Assembly (NCBI GenBank): GCA_016720855.1
Contig: JADKJU010000001.1
Coordinates: forward strand, 1,171,501-1,235,500
Reading direction: 5' to 3'
From: Betaproteobacteria bacterium
GTDB lineage: Bacteria; Pseudomonadota; Gammaproteobacteria; Burkholderiales; Usitatibacteraceae
Length of the DNA stretch: 64,000 bases
Below the pieces are notes generated by a model, which did not search any database, had not been told where the DNA came from, and was given only the letters and a program-made list of their open reading frames with translations. The position numbers and the translations under genes were made by a program. Position 1 is the first letter of the stretch, and each line of letters starts with the position of its first letter. Positions 32,893 to 42,025 of this stretch are shown piece after piece.

Positions 32893-34185
32893 TCATTCGA
32901 AAGGGTGCTGGAGGACGATGGTCTCTTCGCGATCCGGGCCGGTGGAGATGAGGACCACGGGCGCGCCGGCCAGCGACTCCAGGCGCTTCAGGTAATTGCG
33001 CGCGTTGGCGGGAAGGCCATCGAGGGTCTTCACGCCAACGGTGCTCTCCTTCCACCCCGGAAAATCCTCGTACACCGGCTCGCAGATGGCCAAGGCCTCG
33101 GCGCCCACGGGCAGGATGTCGCGTATCTGGCCGCGCACCTTGTAGCCCACCGCGAGCCGCACGGTATCCAGGCCATCGAGCACGTCGAGCTTGGTGATGC
33201 ACAGGCCCGTGAGCCCGTTCAACTGCACCGCGCGCTTGAGAGCCGCCGCGTCGAACCAGCCGCAGCGCCGAGGCCGCCCGGTGACGGAGCCGTATTCGTT
33301 CCCCTTCACGCGCAGGTGCTCGCCCACCTCGTCGTCGAGCTCGGTAGGGAAAGGCCCTCCCCCGACACGCGTCGCATAAGCCTTGGCCACGCCCAGGACG
33401 TAATGCAGTTGCGAAGGGCCAACGCCCGCGCCCGCGCAAGCCTGCCCCGCGAGGCAGTTCGACGAGGTCACGAACGGATAGGTGCCGTGGTCCACGTCCA
33501 GGAGCGCGGCCTGCGCGCCCTCGAAGAGGATGCTCTTGCCTTCGCGGATGAGCGCGTTCACCTCACCCGAGACGTCGGCCACCAGCGACTCGATCTTTTC
33601 TCCCAGCGCCAGCGTCTCGTCCAGCGTCTTCTGGAAATCGACGACGTCGGCCTTGAAGTAGTTCTTCAGGACGAAGTTGTGGTAATCGAGCACCTCGCCC
33701 AGCTTGGCGGCGAAGCGCTCGCGCGCATACAGGTCCTGCACGCGGATGGCGCGCCTGGCCACCTTGTCCTCGTAGGCCGGCCCGATGCCGCGCCCGGTGG
33801 TGCCGATCTTCGCCTCTCCCTTGGCGCGCTCCCTCGCCGCATCCAGCGCCACGTGGTACGGCAGGATCAGCGGGCACGCCTCCGAAATGCGAAGCTGTCC
33901 GCGCACGTCAATCCCTACCGCTTCCAGTTCCGCGATCTCCTTGGTGAGCGCCTCAGGCGAGACCACCACGCCGTTGCCGATGAAGCACTTCACGCCCGGG
34001 TGCATGATTCCGGAGGGTATCAGCCGCACGATCGTCTTCCTGCCGTTGATCACCAGCGTGTGCCCGGCGTTGTGTCCGCCCTGGAAGCGCACCACGGCCG
34101 CGCAATGATCCGTGAGCCAATCGACGATCTTGCCCTTGCCCTCGTCTCCCCATTGCGTGCCGATCACCACGACGTTCTTTGCCAT
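32893..34185 (-). CDS. purA: Adenylosuccinate synthetase
   Basis: A 430-residue enzyme. The GTP-binding N-terminus GTQWGDEGKGKIVDWL, the GGHNAGHT segment, and the catalytic TTGRGIGPAYEDK motif are intact, as is VGGGPFPTEL. It makes adenylosuccinate from IMP, Asp and GTP in AMP synthesis. It is the last gene of the hflX-hflK-hflC-DUF2065-hisZ-purA run, one base after hisZ. Confidence 0.96.
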   Translation of the reverse strand: MAKNVVVIGTQWGDEGKGKIVDWLTDHCAAVVRFQGGHNAGHTLVINGRKTIVRLIPSGIMHPGVKCFIGNGVVVSPEALTKEIAELEAVGIDVRGQLRISEACPLILPYHVALDAARERAKGEAKIGTTGRGIGPAYEDKVARRAIRVQDLYARERFAAKLGEVLDYHNFVLKNYFKADVVDFQKTLDETLALGEKIESLVADVSGEVNALIREGKSILFEGAQAALLDVDHGTYPFVTSSNCLAGQACAGAGVGPSQLHYVLGVAKAYATRVGGGPFPTELDDEVGEHLRVKGNEYGSVTGRPRRCGWFDAAALKRAVQLNGLTGLCITKLDVLDGLDTVRLAVGYKVRGQIRDILPVGAEALAICEPVYEDFPGWKESTVGVKTLDGLPANARNYLKRLESLAGAPVVLISTGPDREETIVLQHPFE

Positions 34186-34186
34186 C

Positions 34187-35347
34187 TCAGTTGCCTTTCA
34201 GCGGGACGACCGTCCAGCGGCCCCCCTTCGATTCCAGGGTGCGGTCGCAGCCCAGCTCGGCGCGCGCGCCGGCGTGCCCGGGAAGATCCGCGATCACCGT
34301 TTCGCCTGCCGCGCGCAGCCGCGCCACTTCCTCGTCCAGCGCACGATCCGCCACGCACGGCGCGAGGATGGCGGCCGGACGCGGCGTGGAGCCGATGAGG
34401 AAGGCGATACGGCGAAGATCCATCGTGAAACCGGTGGCCGGCCGCGCGCGCCCGAAGGACCGCCCCACCTGGTCGTAACGCCCGCCCCGGGCCAGCGCAT
34501 CGGGCGAGGCGGGCGCGAAGGCCGCGAACACCACGCCGCTTTCGTAGTTGAAGCCGCCCAGCTCCGCCAGATCGACGCTGACTTCGAGGCCGGGGCCGGC
34601 CGCCTCCCGCGCCAGGCGCGCGAGTTCGTCCAGCGCCTGCGAAATGGCGGCATTCCTCGGCAGCGACTTGCGCGCCTCGTCCAGCACGGCCACGTCGCCG
34701 CTCAATCGGGTGAGCGTCGCGATGGCCTGCGCGCGCTCCCTGCCCAGCGCGGCGACACAGAGCACCGCCGGCGCATCCTTCTGCTGCACGGCGTGGAAGA
34801 GCGCCTCGGCATCCTCGGCGCCGAGGTTCGCGCCCTCGGCCAACGCGCGGTAGATGCTCGGGTGCCCGATATCCAGGTGCAGCTTCTCCAGGCCCGCGCC
34901 GGTGAGCGCGCGCGACATCAGCTTGAGCACCTCGACATCCGCCTCCAGCCCCGCGTGCCCGAAGAGCTCGGCGCCGATCTGGATCGGCTCGCGCGTCGTG
35001 GTGAGTCCCGCGGGCAACGTGTGCAGAACGCTTCCGCAATAGGCGAGGCGCGTGACGCCCTCGCGGTTGAGCAGGTGCGCGTCGATTCTCGCCACCTGCG
35101 GCGTGTGGTCGGCCCGCACGCCCAGTTGCCGCCCCGAGAGGCGGTCCACGAGCCGGAAGGTGGCGAGGTCCAGGTCGCGCCCCGTGCCGGAAAGCAGCGA
35201 CTCCGTGTATTCGAGCAGCGGCGGCTGCACCAGTTCGTAGCCGTGCGTGGCGAAGAGGTCCAGCGTCGCGCGGCGCAGCCGTTCCACCGTGCGCGACTCG
35301 GCGGGCAGGATGTCCTCGATGTGCTCGGGAAGGAGCCAGCGTCTCAT
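34187..35347 (-). CDS. hisZ: ATP phosphoribosyltransferase regulatory subunit
   Basis: A 386-residue HisRS-like protein: RRWLLPEHIEDILPAESRTVERLRR at the start, DRLSGRQLGVRADHTPQVARIDAH, and GGRYDQVGRSFGRARPATGF. It lacks the anticodon-binding domain of real HisRS. HisZ binds the short form of HisG and makes it active and His-sensitive at the first step of histidine synthesis; hisG is not in this window. hisZ next to purA is the usual betaproteobacterial order. Confidence 0.93.
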   Translation of the reverse strand: MRRWLLPEHIEDILPAESRTVERLRRATLDLFATHGYELVQPPLLEYTESLLSGTGRDLDLATFRLVDRLSGRQLGVRADHTPQVARIDAHLLNREGVTRLAYCGSVLHTLPAGLTTTREPIQIGAELFGHAGLEADVEVLKLMSRALTGAGLEKLHLDIGHPSIYRALAEGANLGAEDAEALFHAVQQKDAPAVLCVAALGRERAQAIATLTRLSGDVAVLDEARKSLPRNAAISQALDELARLAREAAGPGLEVSVDLAELGGFNYESGVVFAAFAPASPDALARGGRYDQVGRSFGRARPATGFTMDLRRIAFLIGSTPRPAAILAPCVADRALDEEVARLRAAGETVIADLPGHAGARAELGCDRTLESKGGRWTVVPLKGN

Positions 35348-35396
35348 GCTTGTCTCCTCTCTTCCATGGGGAAGAGGCCGGGCGCGAGGGCAGGCC

Positions 35397-35582
35397 TCAT
35401 GACACGAGCACCAGCAGGACGATCCCGACAGTCATCGAGACCAGCCCCGCAAACCGGATCTGCCCGTCCTTCATCTCGATGAGCTTCCGGAAGGTCTCGC
35501 GCCACAGCCTGGGCGCCACGAACGGGAGGATACCTTCGATCACGAGCATGAGCGCGAACGCGGCGAGCAGTACGTCCGTCAC
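35397..35582 (-). CDS. DUF2065 small membrane protein (YjeT-like)
   Basis: A 61-residue protein with two hydrophobic helices (LLAAFALMLVIEGILPFV and FAGLVSMTVGIVLLVLVS) joined by RLWRETFRKLIEMKDGQIR. It matches the DUF2065/YjeT family, always found beside hflC. Function unknown. It lies 12 bases after hflC. Confidence 0.85.
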   Translation of the reverse strand: MTDVLLAAFALMLVIEGILPFVAPRLWRETFRKLIEMKDGQIRFAGLVSMTVGIVLLVLVS

Positions 35583-35594
35583 CGCCCGGGCGCC

Positions 35595-36470
35595 CTACTT
35601 CCCGCGGCCCGGGCTCTTCAGGTACTTGAAGAAGTCCGAGGAGGGCTCGAGCAGCATCACGTCGCCCTTGTTGCGCAGCGCCGCGCGGTAGGCCTCGAGG
35701 CTGCGGTAGAAGCTGTAGAACTCGGCGTTCCTTCCGTACGCATCCGCATAGATGCGCGCGGCCTGCGCGTCGCCTTCGCCCTTGATGCGCTGGGCGTCGC
35801 GGTAGGCTTCGGCCACGATCACCTGCTTCTGGCGGTCGGCGTCGGCCTTGATCTTCTCGCCCTCGGCGGAGCCGGTGGAGCGAAGCTCGTTGGCCACGCG
35901 CTTTCGTTCCGATTCCATGCGGCGATAGACGTCGGAGGAGATCTCGGGCACGAGGTCCACGCGCTTCAGGCGCACGTCAACCACCTCGACGCCGATGTTC
36001 TTCACGTCCTTGTCCACCTTCTCCGCGACGGTGTCCATGATCTTCTCGCGCTCGCCGGAGACCACGTCGTGCACGGTGCGCCGGGCGAATTCCGCGCGCA
36101 GCGCGTCGTTCACCGTCTGCGAGATGCGCGCCTCGGCCGCGGTGGGATCGCCCCGCACCGACACGTAATACTGGCGCACGTCGATCACGCGCCACTTCAC
36201 GAACGAATCCACCAGCACGTTCTTGTTCTCGGACGTGAGGAAGCGCTCGGCATCCCGGGAGTCGTAGGTCTGGATGCGCGTGTCGTACAGGCGCACGTTC
36301 TGCAGCAGGGGCACCATGAAGTACAGGCCCGGCTCGGTCTGCATGGAAATGACTTCGCCCAGCTGGAACTTGATGGCGGCCTTGCGCTGGTCCACCGTGT
36401 ACACGCTCATCGACAGGACGAGCAGCGCCACGACGACGGCGATGAGGACTGCGGCGGCGGATCGTTTCAT
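35595..36470 (-). CDS. hflC: Modulator of FtsH protease HflC
   Basis: A 291-residue SPFH/band-7 protein. An N-terminal transmembrane helix (AAAVLIAVVVALLVLSMSVY) is followed by the SPFH domain (VDQRKAAIKFQLGEV, VKWRVIDVRQYYVSV) and a helical segment (ERKRVANELRSTGSAEGEKI). HflC pairs with HflK in a periplasm-facing cage around FtsH and modulates membrane protein turnover. It starts nine bases after hflK. Confidence 0.94.
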   Translation of the reverse strand: MKRSAAAVLIAVVVALLVLSMSVYTVDQRKAAIKFQLGEVISMQTEPGLYFMVPLLQNVRLYDTRIQTYDSRDAERFLTSENKNVLVDSFVKWRVIDVRQYYVSVRGDPTAAEARISQTVNDALRAEFARRTVHDVVSGEREKIMDTVAEKVDKDVKNIGVEVVDVRLKRVDLVPEISSDVYRRMESERKRVANELRSTGSAEGEKIKADADRQKQVIVAEAYRDAQRIKGEGDAQAARIYADAYGRNAEFYSFYRSLEAYRAALRNKGDVMLLEPSSDFFKYLKSPGRGK

Positions 36471-36479
36471 CGCGTCCCC

Positions 36480-37688
36480 TTATCGTTCACGGGAGCGCAG
36501 CGCGTCGCGCGCGCGGGCATCCACGGCCGCTGCGGGTGCGGCGGCGGGTTCGGTCGGCACGGGCGCCATGCGCGGCAGGGGCACGTCGGCCCCCTGCGCG
36601 GAGACGGTGGCGCCCTGCTGCGAAGTCATCTGCATCAGCTTGTCGAGCGGCAGGTAGAGAAGATTCTGCCCGCCCTTCTGGTCCACGATGATCTTGGTGG
36701 TGTTGGAGAGGATCTGCTGCATCGACTCCAGGTACAGGCGCTCGCGCGTGACCTGCGGGGCCTTCTCGTATTCCGCGAGTATCTGCCGGAAGCGGGATGC
36801 ATCGCCCTGCGAGGTGGCGATCGCCGTCGCCTTGTAGCCGGCGGCCTCCTCGGTCAGGCGCGCGGCCACGCCGCGGGCGTTGGGCACCACGTTGTTGGCG
36901 TAGGCCTGGCCCTCGTTCTTGAAGCGCTCCCGGTCCTGCTGGGCGCGCACCGCGTCGTCGAACGAGGACTGAACCTGCTCGGGCGGCTGCACGTTCTGCA
37001 GGTTGACAGTGGTGATGTTCATCCCGGTCTTGTAGCGGTCGAGGATGTGCTGCATCGTCTGCTTCACGCGCGAGGCGATCTCGCTGCGGCCCTGGTTCAG
37101 CACGAAATCCATCTTGCTCTTGCCCACGATCTCGCGGATGGAGGTCTCGGCGGCCTGCAGCACGTTGTCCTGGGGATTGCGGTTGTTGAAGAGGTAGTCC
37201 TCGGGGCTCTTCAGCGTGTACTGGATGGCGAACTGCACATCGACGATGTTCTCGTCATCGGTGAGCATCAGCGCTTCGGCCGGCTGCTTGTTCTTCGCGT
37301 TCCCGCGGTAGCCCACTTCCACCGTGCGCACCTGGGAGACGTTCACCACTTCCACCGACTCGAACGGGAACGGGATGTGCCAGCGCGGGCCGGACATCGT
37401 GGTCTCGATGTACTTGCCCAGGCGCAGCACCACGCCGCGGCTGCCTTCCTCCACGATGTAGAAGCCGCTCGCGAGCCACACGGCGATGACCAGGATCACG
37501 ATGAATGCGATGGAGCCGCCGAAGAAGGCGGCGCTGGGGCCGGCGGAAGGCGGCGTCGGCCCGCTGGGGCCGGAGGAGCGGCGGCCGAAGAGCCCGGAGA
37601 GCTTCTGGTTCAGCTTCTTCAGGATCTCGTCGAGATCCGGCGGGCCATCGTCAGGGCGCTTTCCCCACTGGGGATCGTTGGGAGGCAT
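36480..37688 (-). CDS. hflK: Modulator of FtsH protease HflK
   Basis: A 402-residue SPFH/band-7 protein. A Pro/Ser/Gly-rich cytoplasmic N-terminus (about residues 1-50), a transmembrane helix (IAFIVILVIAVWLASGFYIV), the SPFH domain (EEGSRGVVLRLGKY...WHIPFPFESVEVVNV), a helical region ending QQILSNTTKIIVDQKGGQNLLYLPLDKL, and a Pro/Ala-rich tail. Partner of HflC in the FtsH complex. It lies after hflX in the conserved hfq-hflX-hflK-hflC order. Confidence 0.94.
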   Translation of the reverse strand: MPPNDPQWGKRPDDGPPDLDEILKKLNQKLSGLFGRRSSGPSGPTPPSAGPSAAFFGGSIAFIVILVIAVWLASGFYIVEEGSRGVVLRLGKYIETTMSGPRWHIPFPFESVEVVNVSQVRTVEVGYRGNAKNKQPAEALMLTDDENIVDVQFAIQYTLKSPEDYLFNNRNPQDNVLQAAETSIREIVGKSKMDFVLNQGRSEIASRVKQTMQHILDRYKTGMNITTVNLQNVQPPEQVQSSFDDAVRAQQDRERFKNEGQAYANNVVPNARGVAARLTEEAAGYKATAIATSQGDASRFRQILAEYEKAPQVTRERLYLESMQQILSNTTKIIVDQKGGQNLLYLPLDKLMQMTSQQGATVSAQGADVPLPRMAPVPTEPAAAPAAAVDARARDALRSRER

Positions 37689-37767
37689 TGGATTGTCGGG
37701 CAGAAGGTAGTGACAGGGGGCAGATGCGGGCCGCGAGGCGCGGTTTCAATGCAACGTGGGCGGTCGC

Positions 37768-38871
37768 CTAGGCGGCCGGGGCAAGCGCGCGCGGATCGGA
37801 CACCCGGGCCACGTCCGCCAATGCGGCGCGGATGGCCTCGAGGCCGGCGCCGGAAACGGCACTCGCCTTGATATTCAATATCTTACCACAAGGATCGCGC
37901 ACCACTTCCGGTTCCAGACCGGGGATCCGGTCGATCTTGTTCCAGACCACGATCTGCGGGATGTCGGCCGCGCCGATTTCGGCCAGGACCGCGTTCACGG
38001 CATCGGCCTGCTCGTCGTGGCGGGGATTGGAGGCGTCCACCACGTGTATCAGGAGGTCGGCCTGCACCGTCTCCTCGAGCGTGGAGCGGAAGGCGGCTAC
38101 CAGGCCGTGCGGAAGGTCCTTCACGAAGCCCACGGTATCGGAGATGGCGGCATTGACGCCCTCACCCAGGTGCAGGCGGCGCGTCGCGGGATCGAGGGTC
38201 GCGAAAAGCTTGTCGGCCACGAAGGCGCTGGCGCGCGTGAGGCGATTGAAGAGCGTGGACTTGCCTGCGTTGGTGTAGCCCACGATCGATACGCGCAGCA
38301 TGCCGGAACGGGTGCGCGCGGCACGCTGCGTGTCGCGGGTGCGGGCCACCTTCTTCAGGCGTTCCTTGAGCTTCTTCACTTTCTCGCCGATCTGGCGGCG
38401 GTCCAGCTCGATCTGTTTCTCGCCCGGGCCGCCGGTCTTGGAAAGGCCCCCGCGCTGGCGCTCGAGGTGGGTCCAGCCACGAACGAGGCGCGTGGACAGG
38501 TGCTCGAGGCGGGCGAGCTCGACCTGGAGCTTGCCTTCGTGGCTGCGGGCGCGCAGGGCGAAGATGTTGAGGATCAGATCGGTCCGGTCGTACACCGCCA
38601 CGGCGGGCCCTCCCTCGGACAGGGCTTTCTCGAGGTTGCGGATCTGGACCGCGGTCAGCTCGTGATCGAAGACCACGATGCGGGCGTCGTGCAGGCGGCA
38701 GGCGACCTTGATCTCTTCGACCTTGCCGGAGCCGGCGAAGGTGGCGGCGTCGGGGCGGTCGCGGCGTCCGGCAAGGACTTCGCAAACGGTCGCGCCGGCG
38801 CTCGACACGAGGCTCGTGGCTTCCTCCGAACGATCGGGCGCCGCGCCGCGGGTGCCGATGTTCAGGCACAC
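37768..38871 (-). CDS. hflX: Ribosome-associated GTPase HflX
   Basis: A 367-residue protein. N-terminal HflX domain (GKVEEIKVACRLHDARIVVFDHELTAVQIRNLEKAL, and RGGLSKTGGPGEKQIELDRR), then the G domain with G1 GYTNAGKS, G3 DTVGFV and G4 NKID. It splits stalled or heat-damaged ribosomes in a GTP-dependent way in studied bacteria. The start is taken as the GTG at 38871, 35 bases below the hfq stop; an earlier unusual start cannot be excluded. Shorter than the E. coli protein, with a reduced C-terminal part. Confidence 0.93.
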   Translation of the reverse strand: MCLNIGTRGAAPDRSEEATSLVSSAGATVCEVLAGRRDRPDAATFAGSGKVEEIKVACRLHDARIVVFDHELTAVQIRNLEKALSEGGPAVAVYDRTDLILNIFALRARSHEGKLQVELARLEHLSTRLVRGWTHLERQRGGLSKTGGPGEKQIELDRRQIGEKVKKLKERLKKVARTRDTQRAARTRSGMLRVSIVGYTNAGKSTLFNRLTRASAFVADKLFATLDPATRRLHLGEGVNAAISDTVGFVKDLPHGLVAAFRSTLEETVQADLLIHVVDASNPRHDEQADAVNAVLAEIGAADIPQIVVWNKIDRIPGLEPEVVRDPCGKILNIKASAVSGAGLEAIRAALADVARVSDPRALAPAA

Positions 38872-38905
38872 CAGAAGGGCGCGGTCCCTCGCGGGAACGC
38901 CGGGG

Positions 38906-39157
38906 TCAGGATTCCGGGGAATTTTCAGACGGGTGTTCGGACGGGACCGACACCGGGCGGGCCGGCACCACCGTGGAAATGGCGTGCTTGTAGACCATCT
39001 GCGTCACGGTGTTCTTGAGGAGCACGACATATTGGTCGAACGATTCGATCTGGCCCTGCAGCTTGATGCCGTTCACGAGGTAGATCGAGACCGGCACATG
39101 CTCCTTGCGCAGGATGTTCAGGAAAGGATCCTGAAGAAGTTGACCTTTGTTGCTCAT
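38906..39157 (-). CDS. hfq: RNA chaperone Hfq
   Basis: An 83-residue protein. Sm1 (QDPFLNILRKEHVPVSIYLVNGIKLQGQIESFD) and Sm2 (VYKHAISTVVP) are canonical, with a short Ser/Pro-rich acidic C-terminal tail. The hexamer matches small RNAs to mRNAs. AAAAGGGG just before the ATG is a strong ribosome site. It begins the hfq-hflX-hflK-hflC run. Confidence 0.96.
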   Translation of the reverse strand: MSNKGQLLQDPFLNILRKEHVPVSIYLVNGIKLQGQIESFDQYVVLLKNTVTQMVYKHAISTVVPARPVSVPSEHPSENSPES

Positions 39158-39235
39158 TTTTTGCCCCTTTTAGTTACGGGTTTCTTCCCGGGCCGGCTTT
39201 GTCACTCGCAACTGCCGTTTCCGGTTTTCCACTAA

Positions 39236-39268
39236 CCAAACGACTCTACTGGAAAGCAGGTCGTTTGG
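39236..39268. repeat. Inverted repeat upstream of hfq
   Basis: CCAAACGAC (39236-39244) and GTCGTTTGG (39260-39268) around 15 bases, in the hfq 5' region between hfq and der. Possible operator or mRNA leader hairpin; role unproved. Confidence 0.4.
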
Positions 39269-39314
39269 CCACCTAGCAAGGGACACCTCCCGCCCCCCCC
39301 AAGTTCCCCCGCCT

Positions 39315-39358
39315 TGTAACAATGGGGTCAGGTTCGCGAACCTGACCCCATTGTTACA
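39315..39358. repeat. 44-bp perfect palindrome, copy 9
   Basis: Between der stop (39360) and the hfq upstream region. It is the isolated member, 6.4 kb from copy 8. Confidence 0.95.
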
Positions 39359-39359
39359 G

Positions 39360-40760
39360 CTAGGCGTAGATGCGCTTGGCGCGGCGCTTGTTGCGCCGGT
39401 TGGTGGCTTCCTGGCGCGGGGTGAGGCTGGAGCGCTTCTTGCCCTCGTAGGGGTTGGCGCCCTGGCGAAGCTCGACCCGCAGCGGGGTGCCCTTGAGCTT
39501 GAAGACCTTGACGAAGGTGTTCTCGAGGTAGCGGCGGTAGGTGTCCTTGATGGCCGACACGCTGGTGCCGTGGATGATCACCACCGGGGGGTTGGAGCCG
39601 CCCTGGTGGGCGTAGCGCAACTTCGGTCGCATCTTGCCGGCGAGCGGCGGGGCCTGTTTCTCGATGGCGGCCTGCAGGGCGCGCGTGAGCTTCGGGGTGG
39701 AGAGCTTCGCCATCGCGGCGGCGAAAGCCCGGTCCACCGACTGGAAAAGAGCCTTGATTCCGGTACCCTTCAGGGCGGAGATGGGCACGAACTCCGCGAA
39801 GTCGAGGAAGGCGAGTTTCCTCTCCAGGTCGATCTGCGTGTCCTTGCGCTTGTCGGCATCGACGGCGTCCACCTTGTTGACCGCCACCGCGAGCGCGCGC
39901 CCCGCCTCGAGGATGTAGCCGGCGATGTGCGCATCCGACTCCGAGATGTCCTGCGAGACGTCCAGCACCAGGACCACGACGTTGGCCCGCTCGATGGCCT
40001 GCAGCGTCTTGACCACGGAAAACTTCTCCACCGCCTCGAAGACCTTGCCCTTGCGGCGCAGGCCGGCGGTATCGACGATGGTGTACGGGCGGCCCTGCCA
40101 CGTCGCCTCGACTTCGATCGCATCGCGCGTGGTCCCCGGCTGGTCGAAGGCGATCATGCGTTCCTCGCCCAGCACGCGGTTCACCAGCGTGGACTTGCCC
40201 ACGTTCGGCCGCCCCACGATGGCCACGCGAGGATGGTCGGGCTCGACCTCCTCGCCTTCTGTTTGCGCCGGGAACCGGGCCAGCGCATCCTCGATGAGCT
40301 GGCGCACGCCCTCCCCGTGCGCCGCCGAGATCGCATGCGGCGCGCCCATCCCCATCTCGTGGAATTCGGCGACCGCGAGGTCTTCCTGCATGCCCTCGGT
40401 CTTGTTGACCGCCAGCCACACGGGCGCGCCGCGCTCGCGCAGGAGCTTGGCGATGCGCTTGTCCTGCGGCGCGAGCCCCGCCCGGCCATCGACCACGAAG
40501 ATGACGACGTCGGCTTCCGAGATCGCCTCCTGCGCCTGGCGCGCCATCTCGGACAGGATGCCTTCCTTGGCCACCGGCTCGAAGCCGCCGGTGTCGACCA
40601 CGATGTAGGGCTTGTCGCCGATGCGTCCACGGCCGTAGTGCCGGTCGCGCGTGAGCCCGGGCATGTCGTGCACGATCGCATCGCGCGTGCGCGTGAGCCG
40701 GTTGAAGAGTGTCGATTTGCCGACGTTGGGGCGGCCGACGAGGACGACGGTGGGTTTCAT
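39360..40760 (-). CDS. der: Ribosome-assembly GTPase Der (EngA)
   Basis: A 466-residue protein with tandem G domains. First G1 GRPNVGKST (residues about 8-16) and DTGGFEPVAKEG; second G1 GRPNVGKSTLVNRVLGEER near residue 185 with DTAGLRRKGKV and NKVDAVD. A C-terminal KH-like domain (LKLRYAHQGGSNPPVVIIHG) and a basic tail (RRNKRRAKRIYA) follow. Needed for 50S assembly. It is downstream of bamB in the usual yfgM-bamB-der order. Confidence 0.96.
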   Translation of the reverse strand: MKPTVVLVGRPNVGKSTLFNRLTRTRDAIVHDMPGLTRDRHYGRGRIGDKPYIVVDTGGFEPVAKEGILSEMARQAQEAISEADVVIFVVDGRAGLAPQDKRIAKLLRERGAPVWLAVNKTEGMQEDLAVAEFHEMGMGAPHAISAAHGEGVRQLIEDALARFPAQTEGEEVEPDHPRVAIVGRPNVGKSTLVNRVLGEERMIAFDQPGTTRDAIEVEATWQGRPYTIVDTAGLRRKGKVFEAVEKFSVVKTLQAIERANVVVLVLDVSQDISESDAHIAGYILEAGRALAVAVNKVDAVDADKRKDTQIDLERKLAFLDFAEFVPISALKGTGIKALFQSVDRAFAAAMAKLSTPKLTRALQAAIEKQAPPLAGKMRPKLRYAHQGGSNPPVVIIHGTSVSAIKDTYRRYLENTFVKVFKLKGTPLRVELRQGANPYEGKKRSSLTPRQEATNRRNKRRAKRIYA

Positions 40761-40891
40761 GCGCGCCCCGGGCCCGGACTCTCGACGAGTGGAGCGGGTA
40801 GGGGCGCACGGGCCGACACGGTGACGTTCATTATCGGAAAGCTCTCATAAGGAGGCCAGAAGCCAGTACGCCAGCCCCCGAGGCGAGAGCC

Positions 40892-42025
40892 TCAGAAGCG
40901 GACGAACGAAAGCGTCCCCCCGGCCGTCTGCACGAGCAGCCCGCCTCTGTCGGGAACCAGCGCATTCACCGCACCTCCCTCGACCGCGAGGCGGCCGATG
41001 AACGCGCCATCGTCCTTCGCGAGCACGTGCAGGAAGCCCAGCGAATCGCCGACGACGACCTTGCCGTCCACCACGACCGGCGCCGTGAGCTTGCGCCGCA
41101 GCAGCTTGTCCTGCTTCCAGCGCGAAGCGCCGCCTTCGCGGTCCAGCGCCTGCACGTTGTCCTGGTCGTCGGAGAGGTAGACGCTCTTGTCGTCGAACGC
41201 CAGGCCGTTGGCGGTGGAGATCTCGCGCGTCCAGAGGGTGTTGCGGCTCTGGATGTCGAAGCAGGCGACCTTGCCCTGGAACGCCGCCGCGCAGATGCGC
41301 CCCCCATCGATGACCGGAAGGCCCGCCACGTCGGCCACGCGCTCCAGCTCCGTCGAGCCGCGCGGCAGGCTCACCGTCACTTCCCAGACCAGCTTTCCGT
41401 CATCGAGGTCGAGCGCGATGAGTTTTCCGCCCGGATAGCCCGCCACGATGCTGGTGGGGGTGACGAGCACCGCCGTTTCGGCGCGCAGGAGCAGCGCCGG
41501 CGTCGTGCGCTGGTACACCCACAGGCGCTTGCCGTCGGCGATCGAGAGCGCATAGAGGCGACCGTCGGAGGTGCGAGCGATGCCGCGGTTGCCGGCGACC
41601 ACCAGGGGCGCGAGCGCTTCGCCACCCACGTTGGCGACCCACTTCTCCTTGCCGGCCGCGTCCAGGGCGATCACCTCGCCCTTGATGGTGCCCACGAAGA
41701 CCAGGTCGGCCGTGGCGCCTGCGCCGGACGAGAGCTTGCGCCCGGTGTCCACGCGCGTGACCACCCTTCCCGTTTCCCGTTCGATCAGGGTGATCGTCCC
41801 GTCCGCCGCGACGGCCACGACGCGCTCGCCCTCCACTTTCGGGAAGAACTTGTACGCGCCCGACTTGCCGACGGAAGCGCTCCACGCCACGCGGGGCGTC
41901 ACCGTCGCGCGGATCTCCGTGAGCGCCATCGGCTTCTTGATTTCATCCTGGAAGATGCCGAAGTAGCTGCAGCCGGCGAGCGCCAGGGCGCCGGCGGCGG
42001 CGGCCGCGCGGCCGGCGAATTTCAT
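40892..42025 (-). CDS. bamB: Outer membrane assembly lipoprotein BamB
   Basis: A 377-residue protein. The start at 42025 gives a lipoprotein signal with lipobox LAGC (Cys19); upstream in-frame residues are only read-through of the yfgM reading region. PQQ-like beta-propeller repeats fill the rest (VAVAADGTITLIERETGRVV, VFVGTIKGEVIALDAAGKEKW, VYLSDDQDNVQALDREGG). BamB is the propeller scaffold of the BAM complex that inserts outer membrane proteins. It overlaps yfgM by four bases (ATGA). Confidence 0.94.
   Translation of the reverse strand: MKFAGRAAAAAGALALAGCSYFGIFQDEIKKPMALTEIRATVTPRVAWSASVGKSGAYKFFPKVEGERVVAVAADGTITLIERETGRVVTRVDTGRKLSSGAGATADLVFVGTIKGEVIALDAAGKEKWVANVGGEALAPLVVAGNRGIARTSDGRLYALSIADGKRLWVYQRTTPALLLRAETAVLVTPTSIVAGYPGGKLIALDLDDGKLVWEVTVSLPRGSTELERVADVAGLPVIDGGRICAAAFQGKVACFDIQSRNTLWTREISTANGLAFDDKSVYLSDDQDNVQALDREGGASRWKQDKLLRRKLTAPVVVDGKVVVGDSLGFLHVLAKDDGAFIGRLAVEGGAVNALVPDRGGLLVQTAGGTLSFVRF

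Noticed and set aside
23346..39358. Small frames ending in VTMGSGSRT at many palindromes
   Set aside because: The ending is the translation of the repeat itself. Only the RAYT gene uses it as part of a real protein.
23346..39358. Palindromes as ordinary rho-independent terminators
   Set aside because: Stems are followed by no T tract, copies occur at divergent and co-directional junctions as well as convergent ones, and sequence is conserved far beyond terminator needs.
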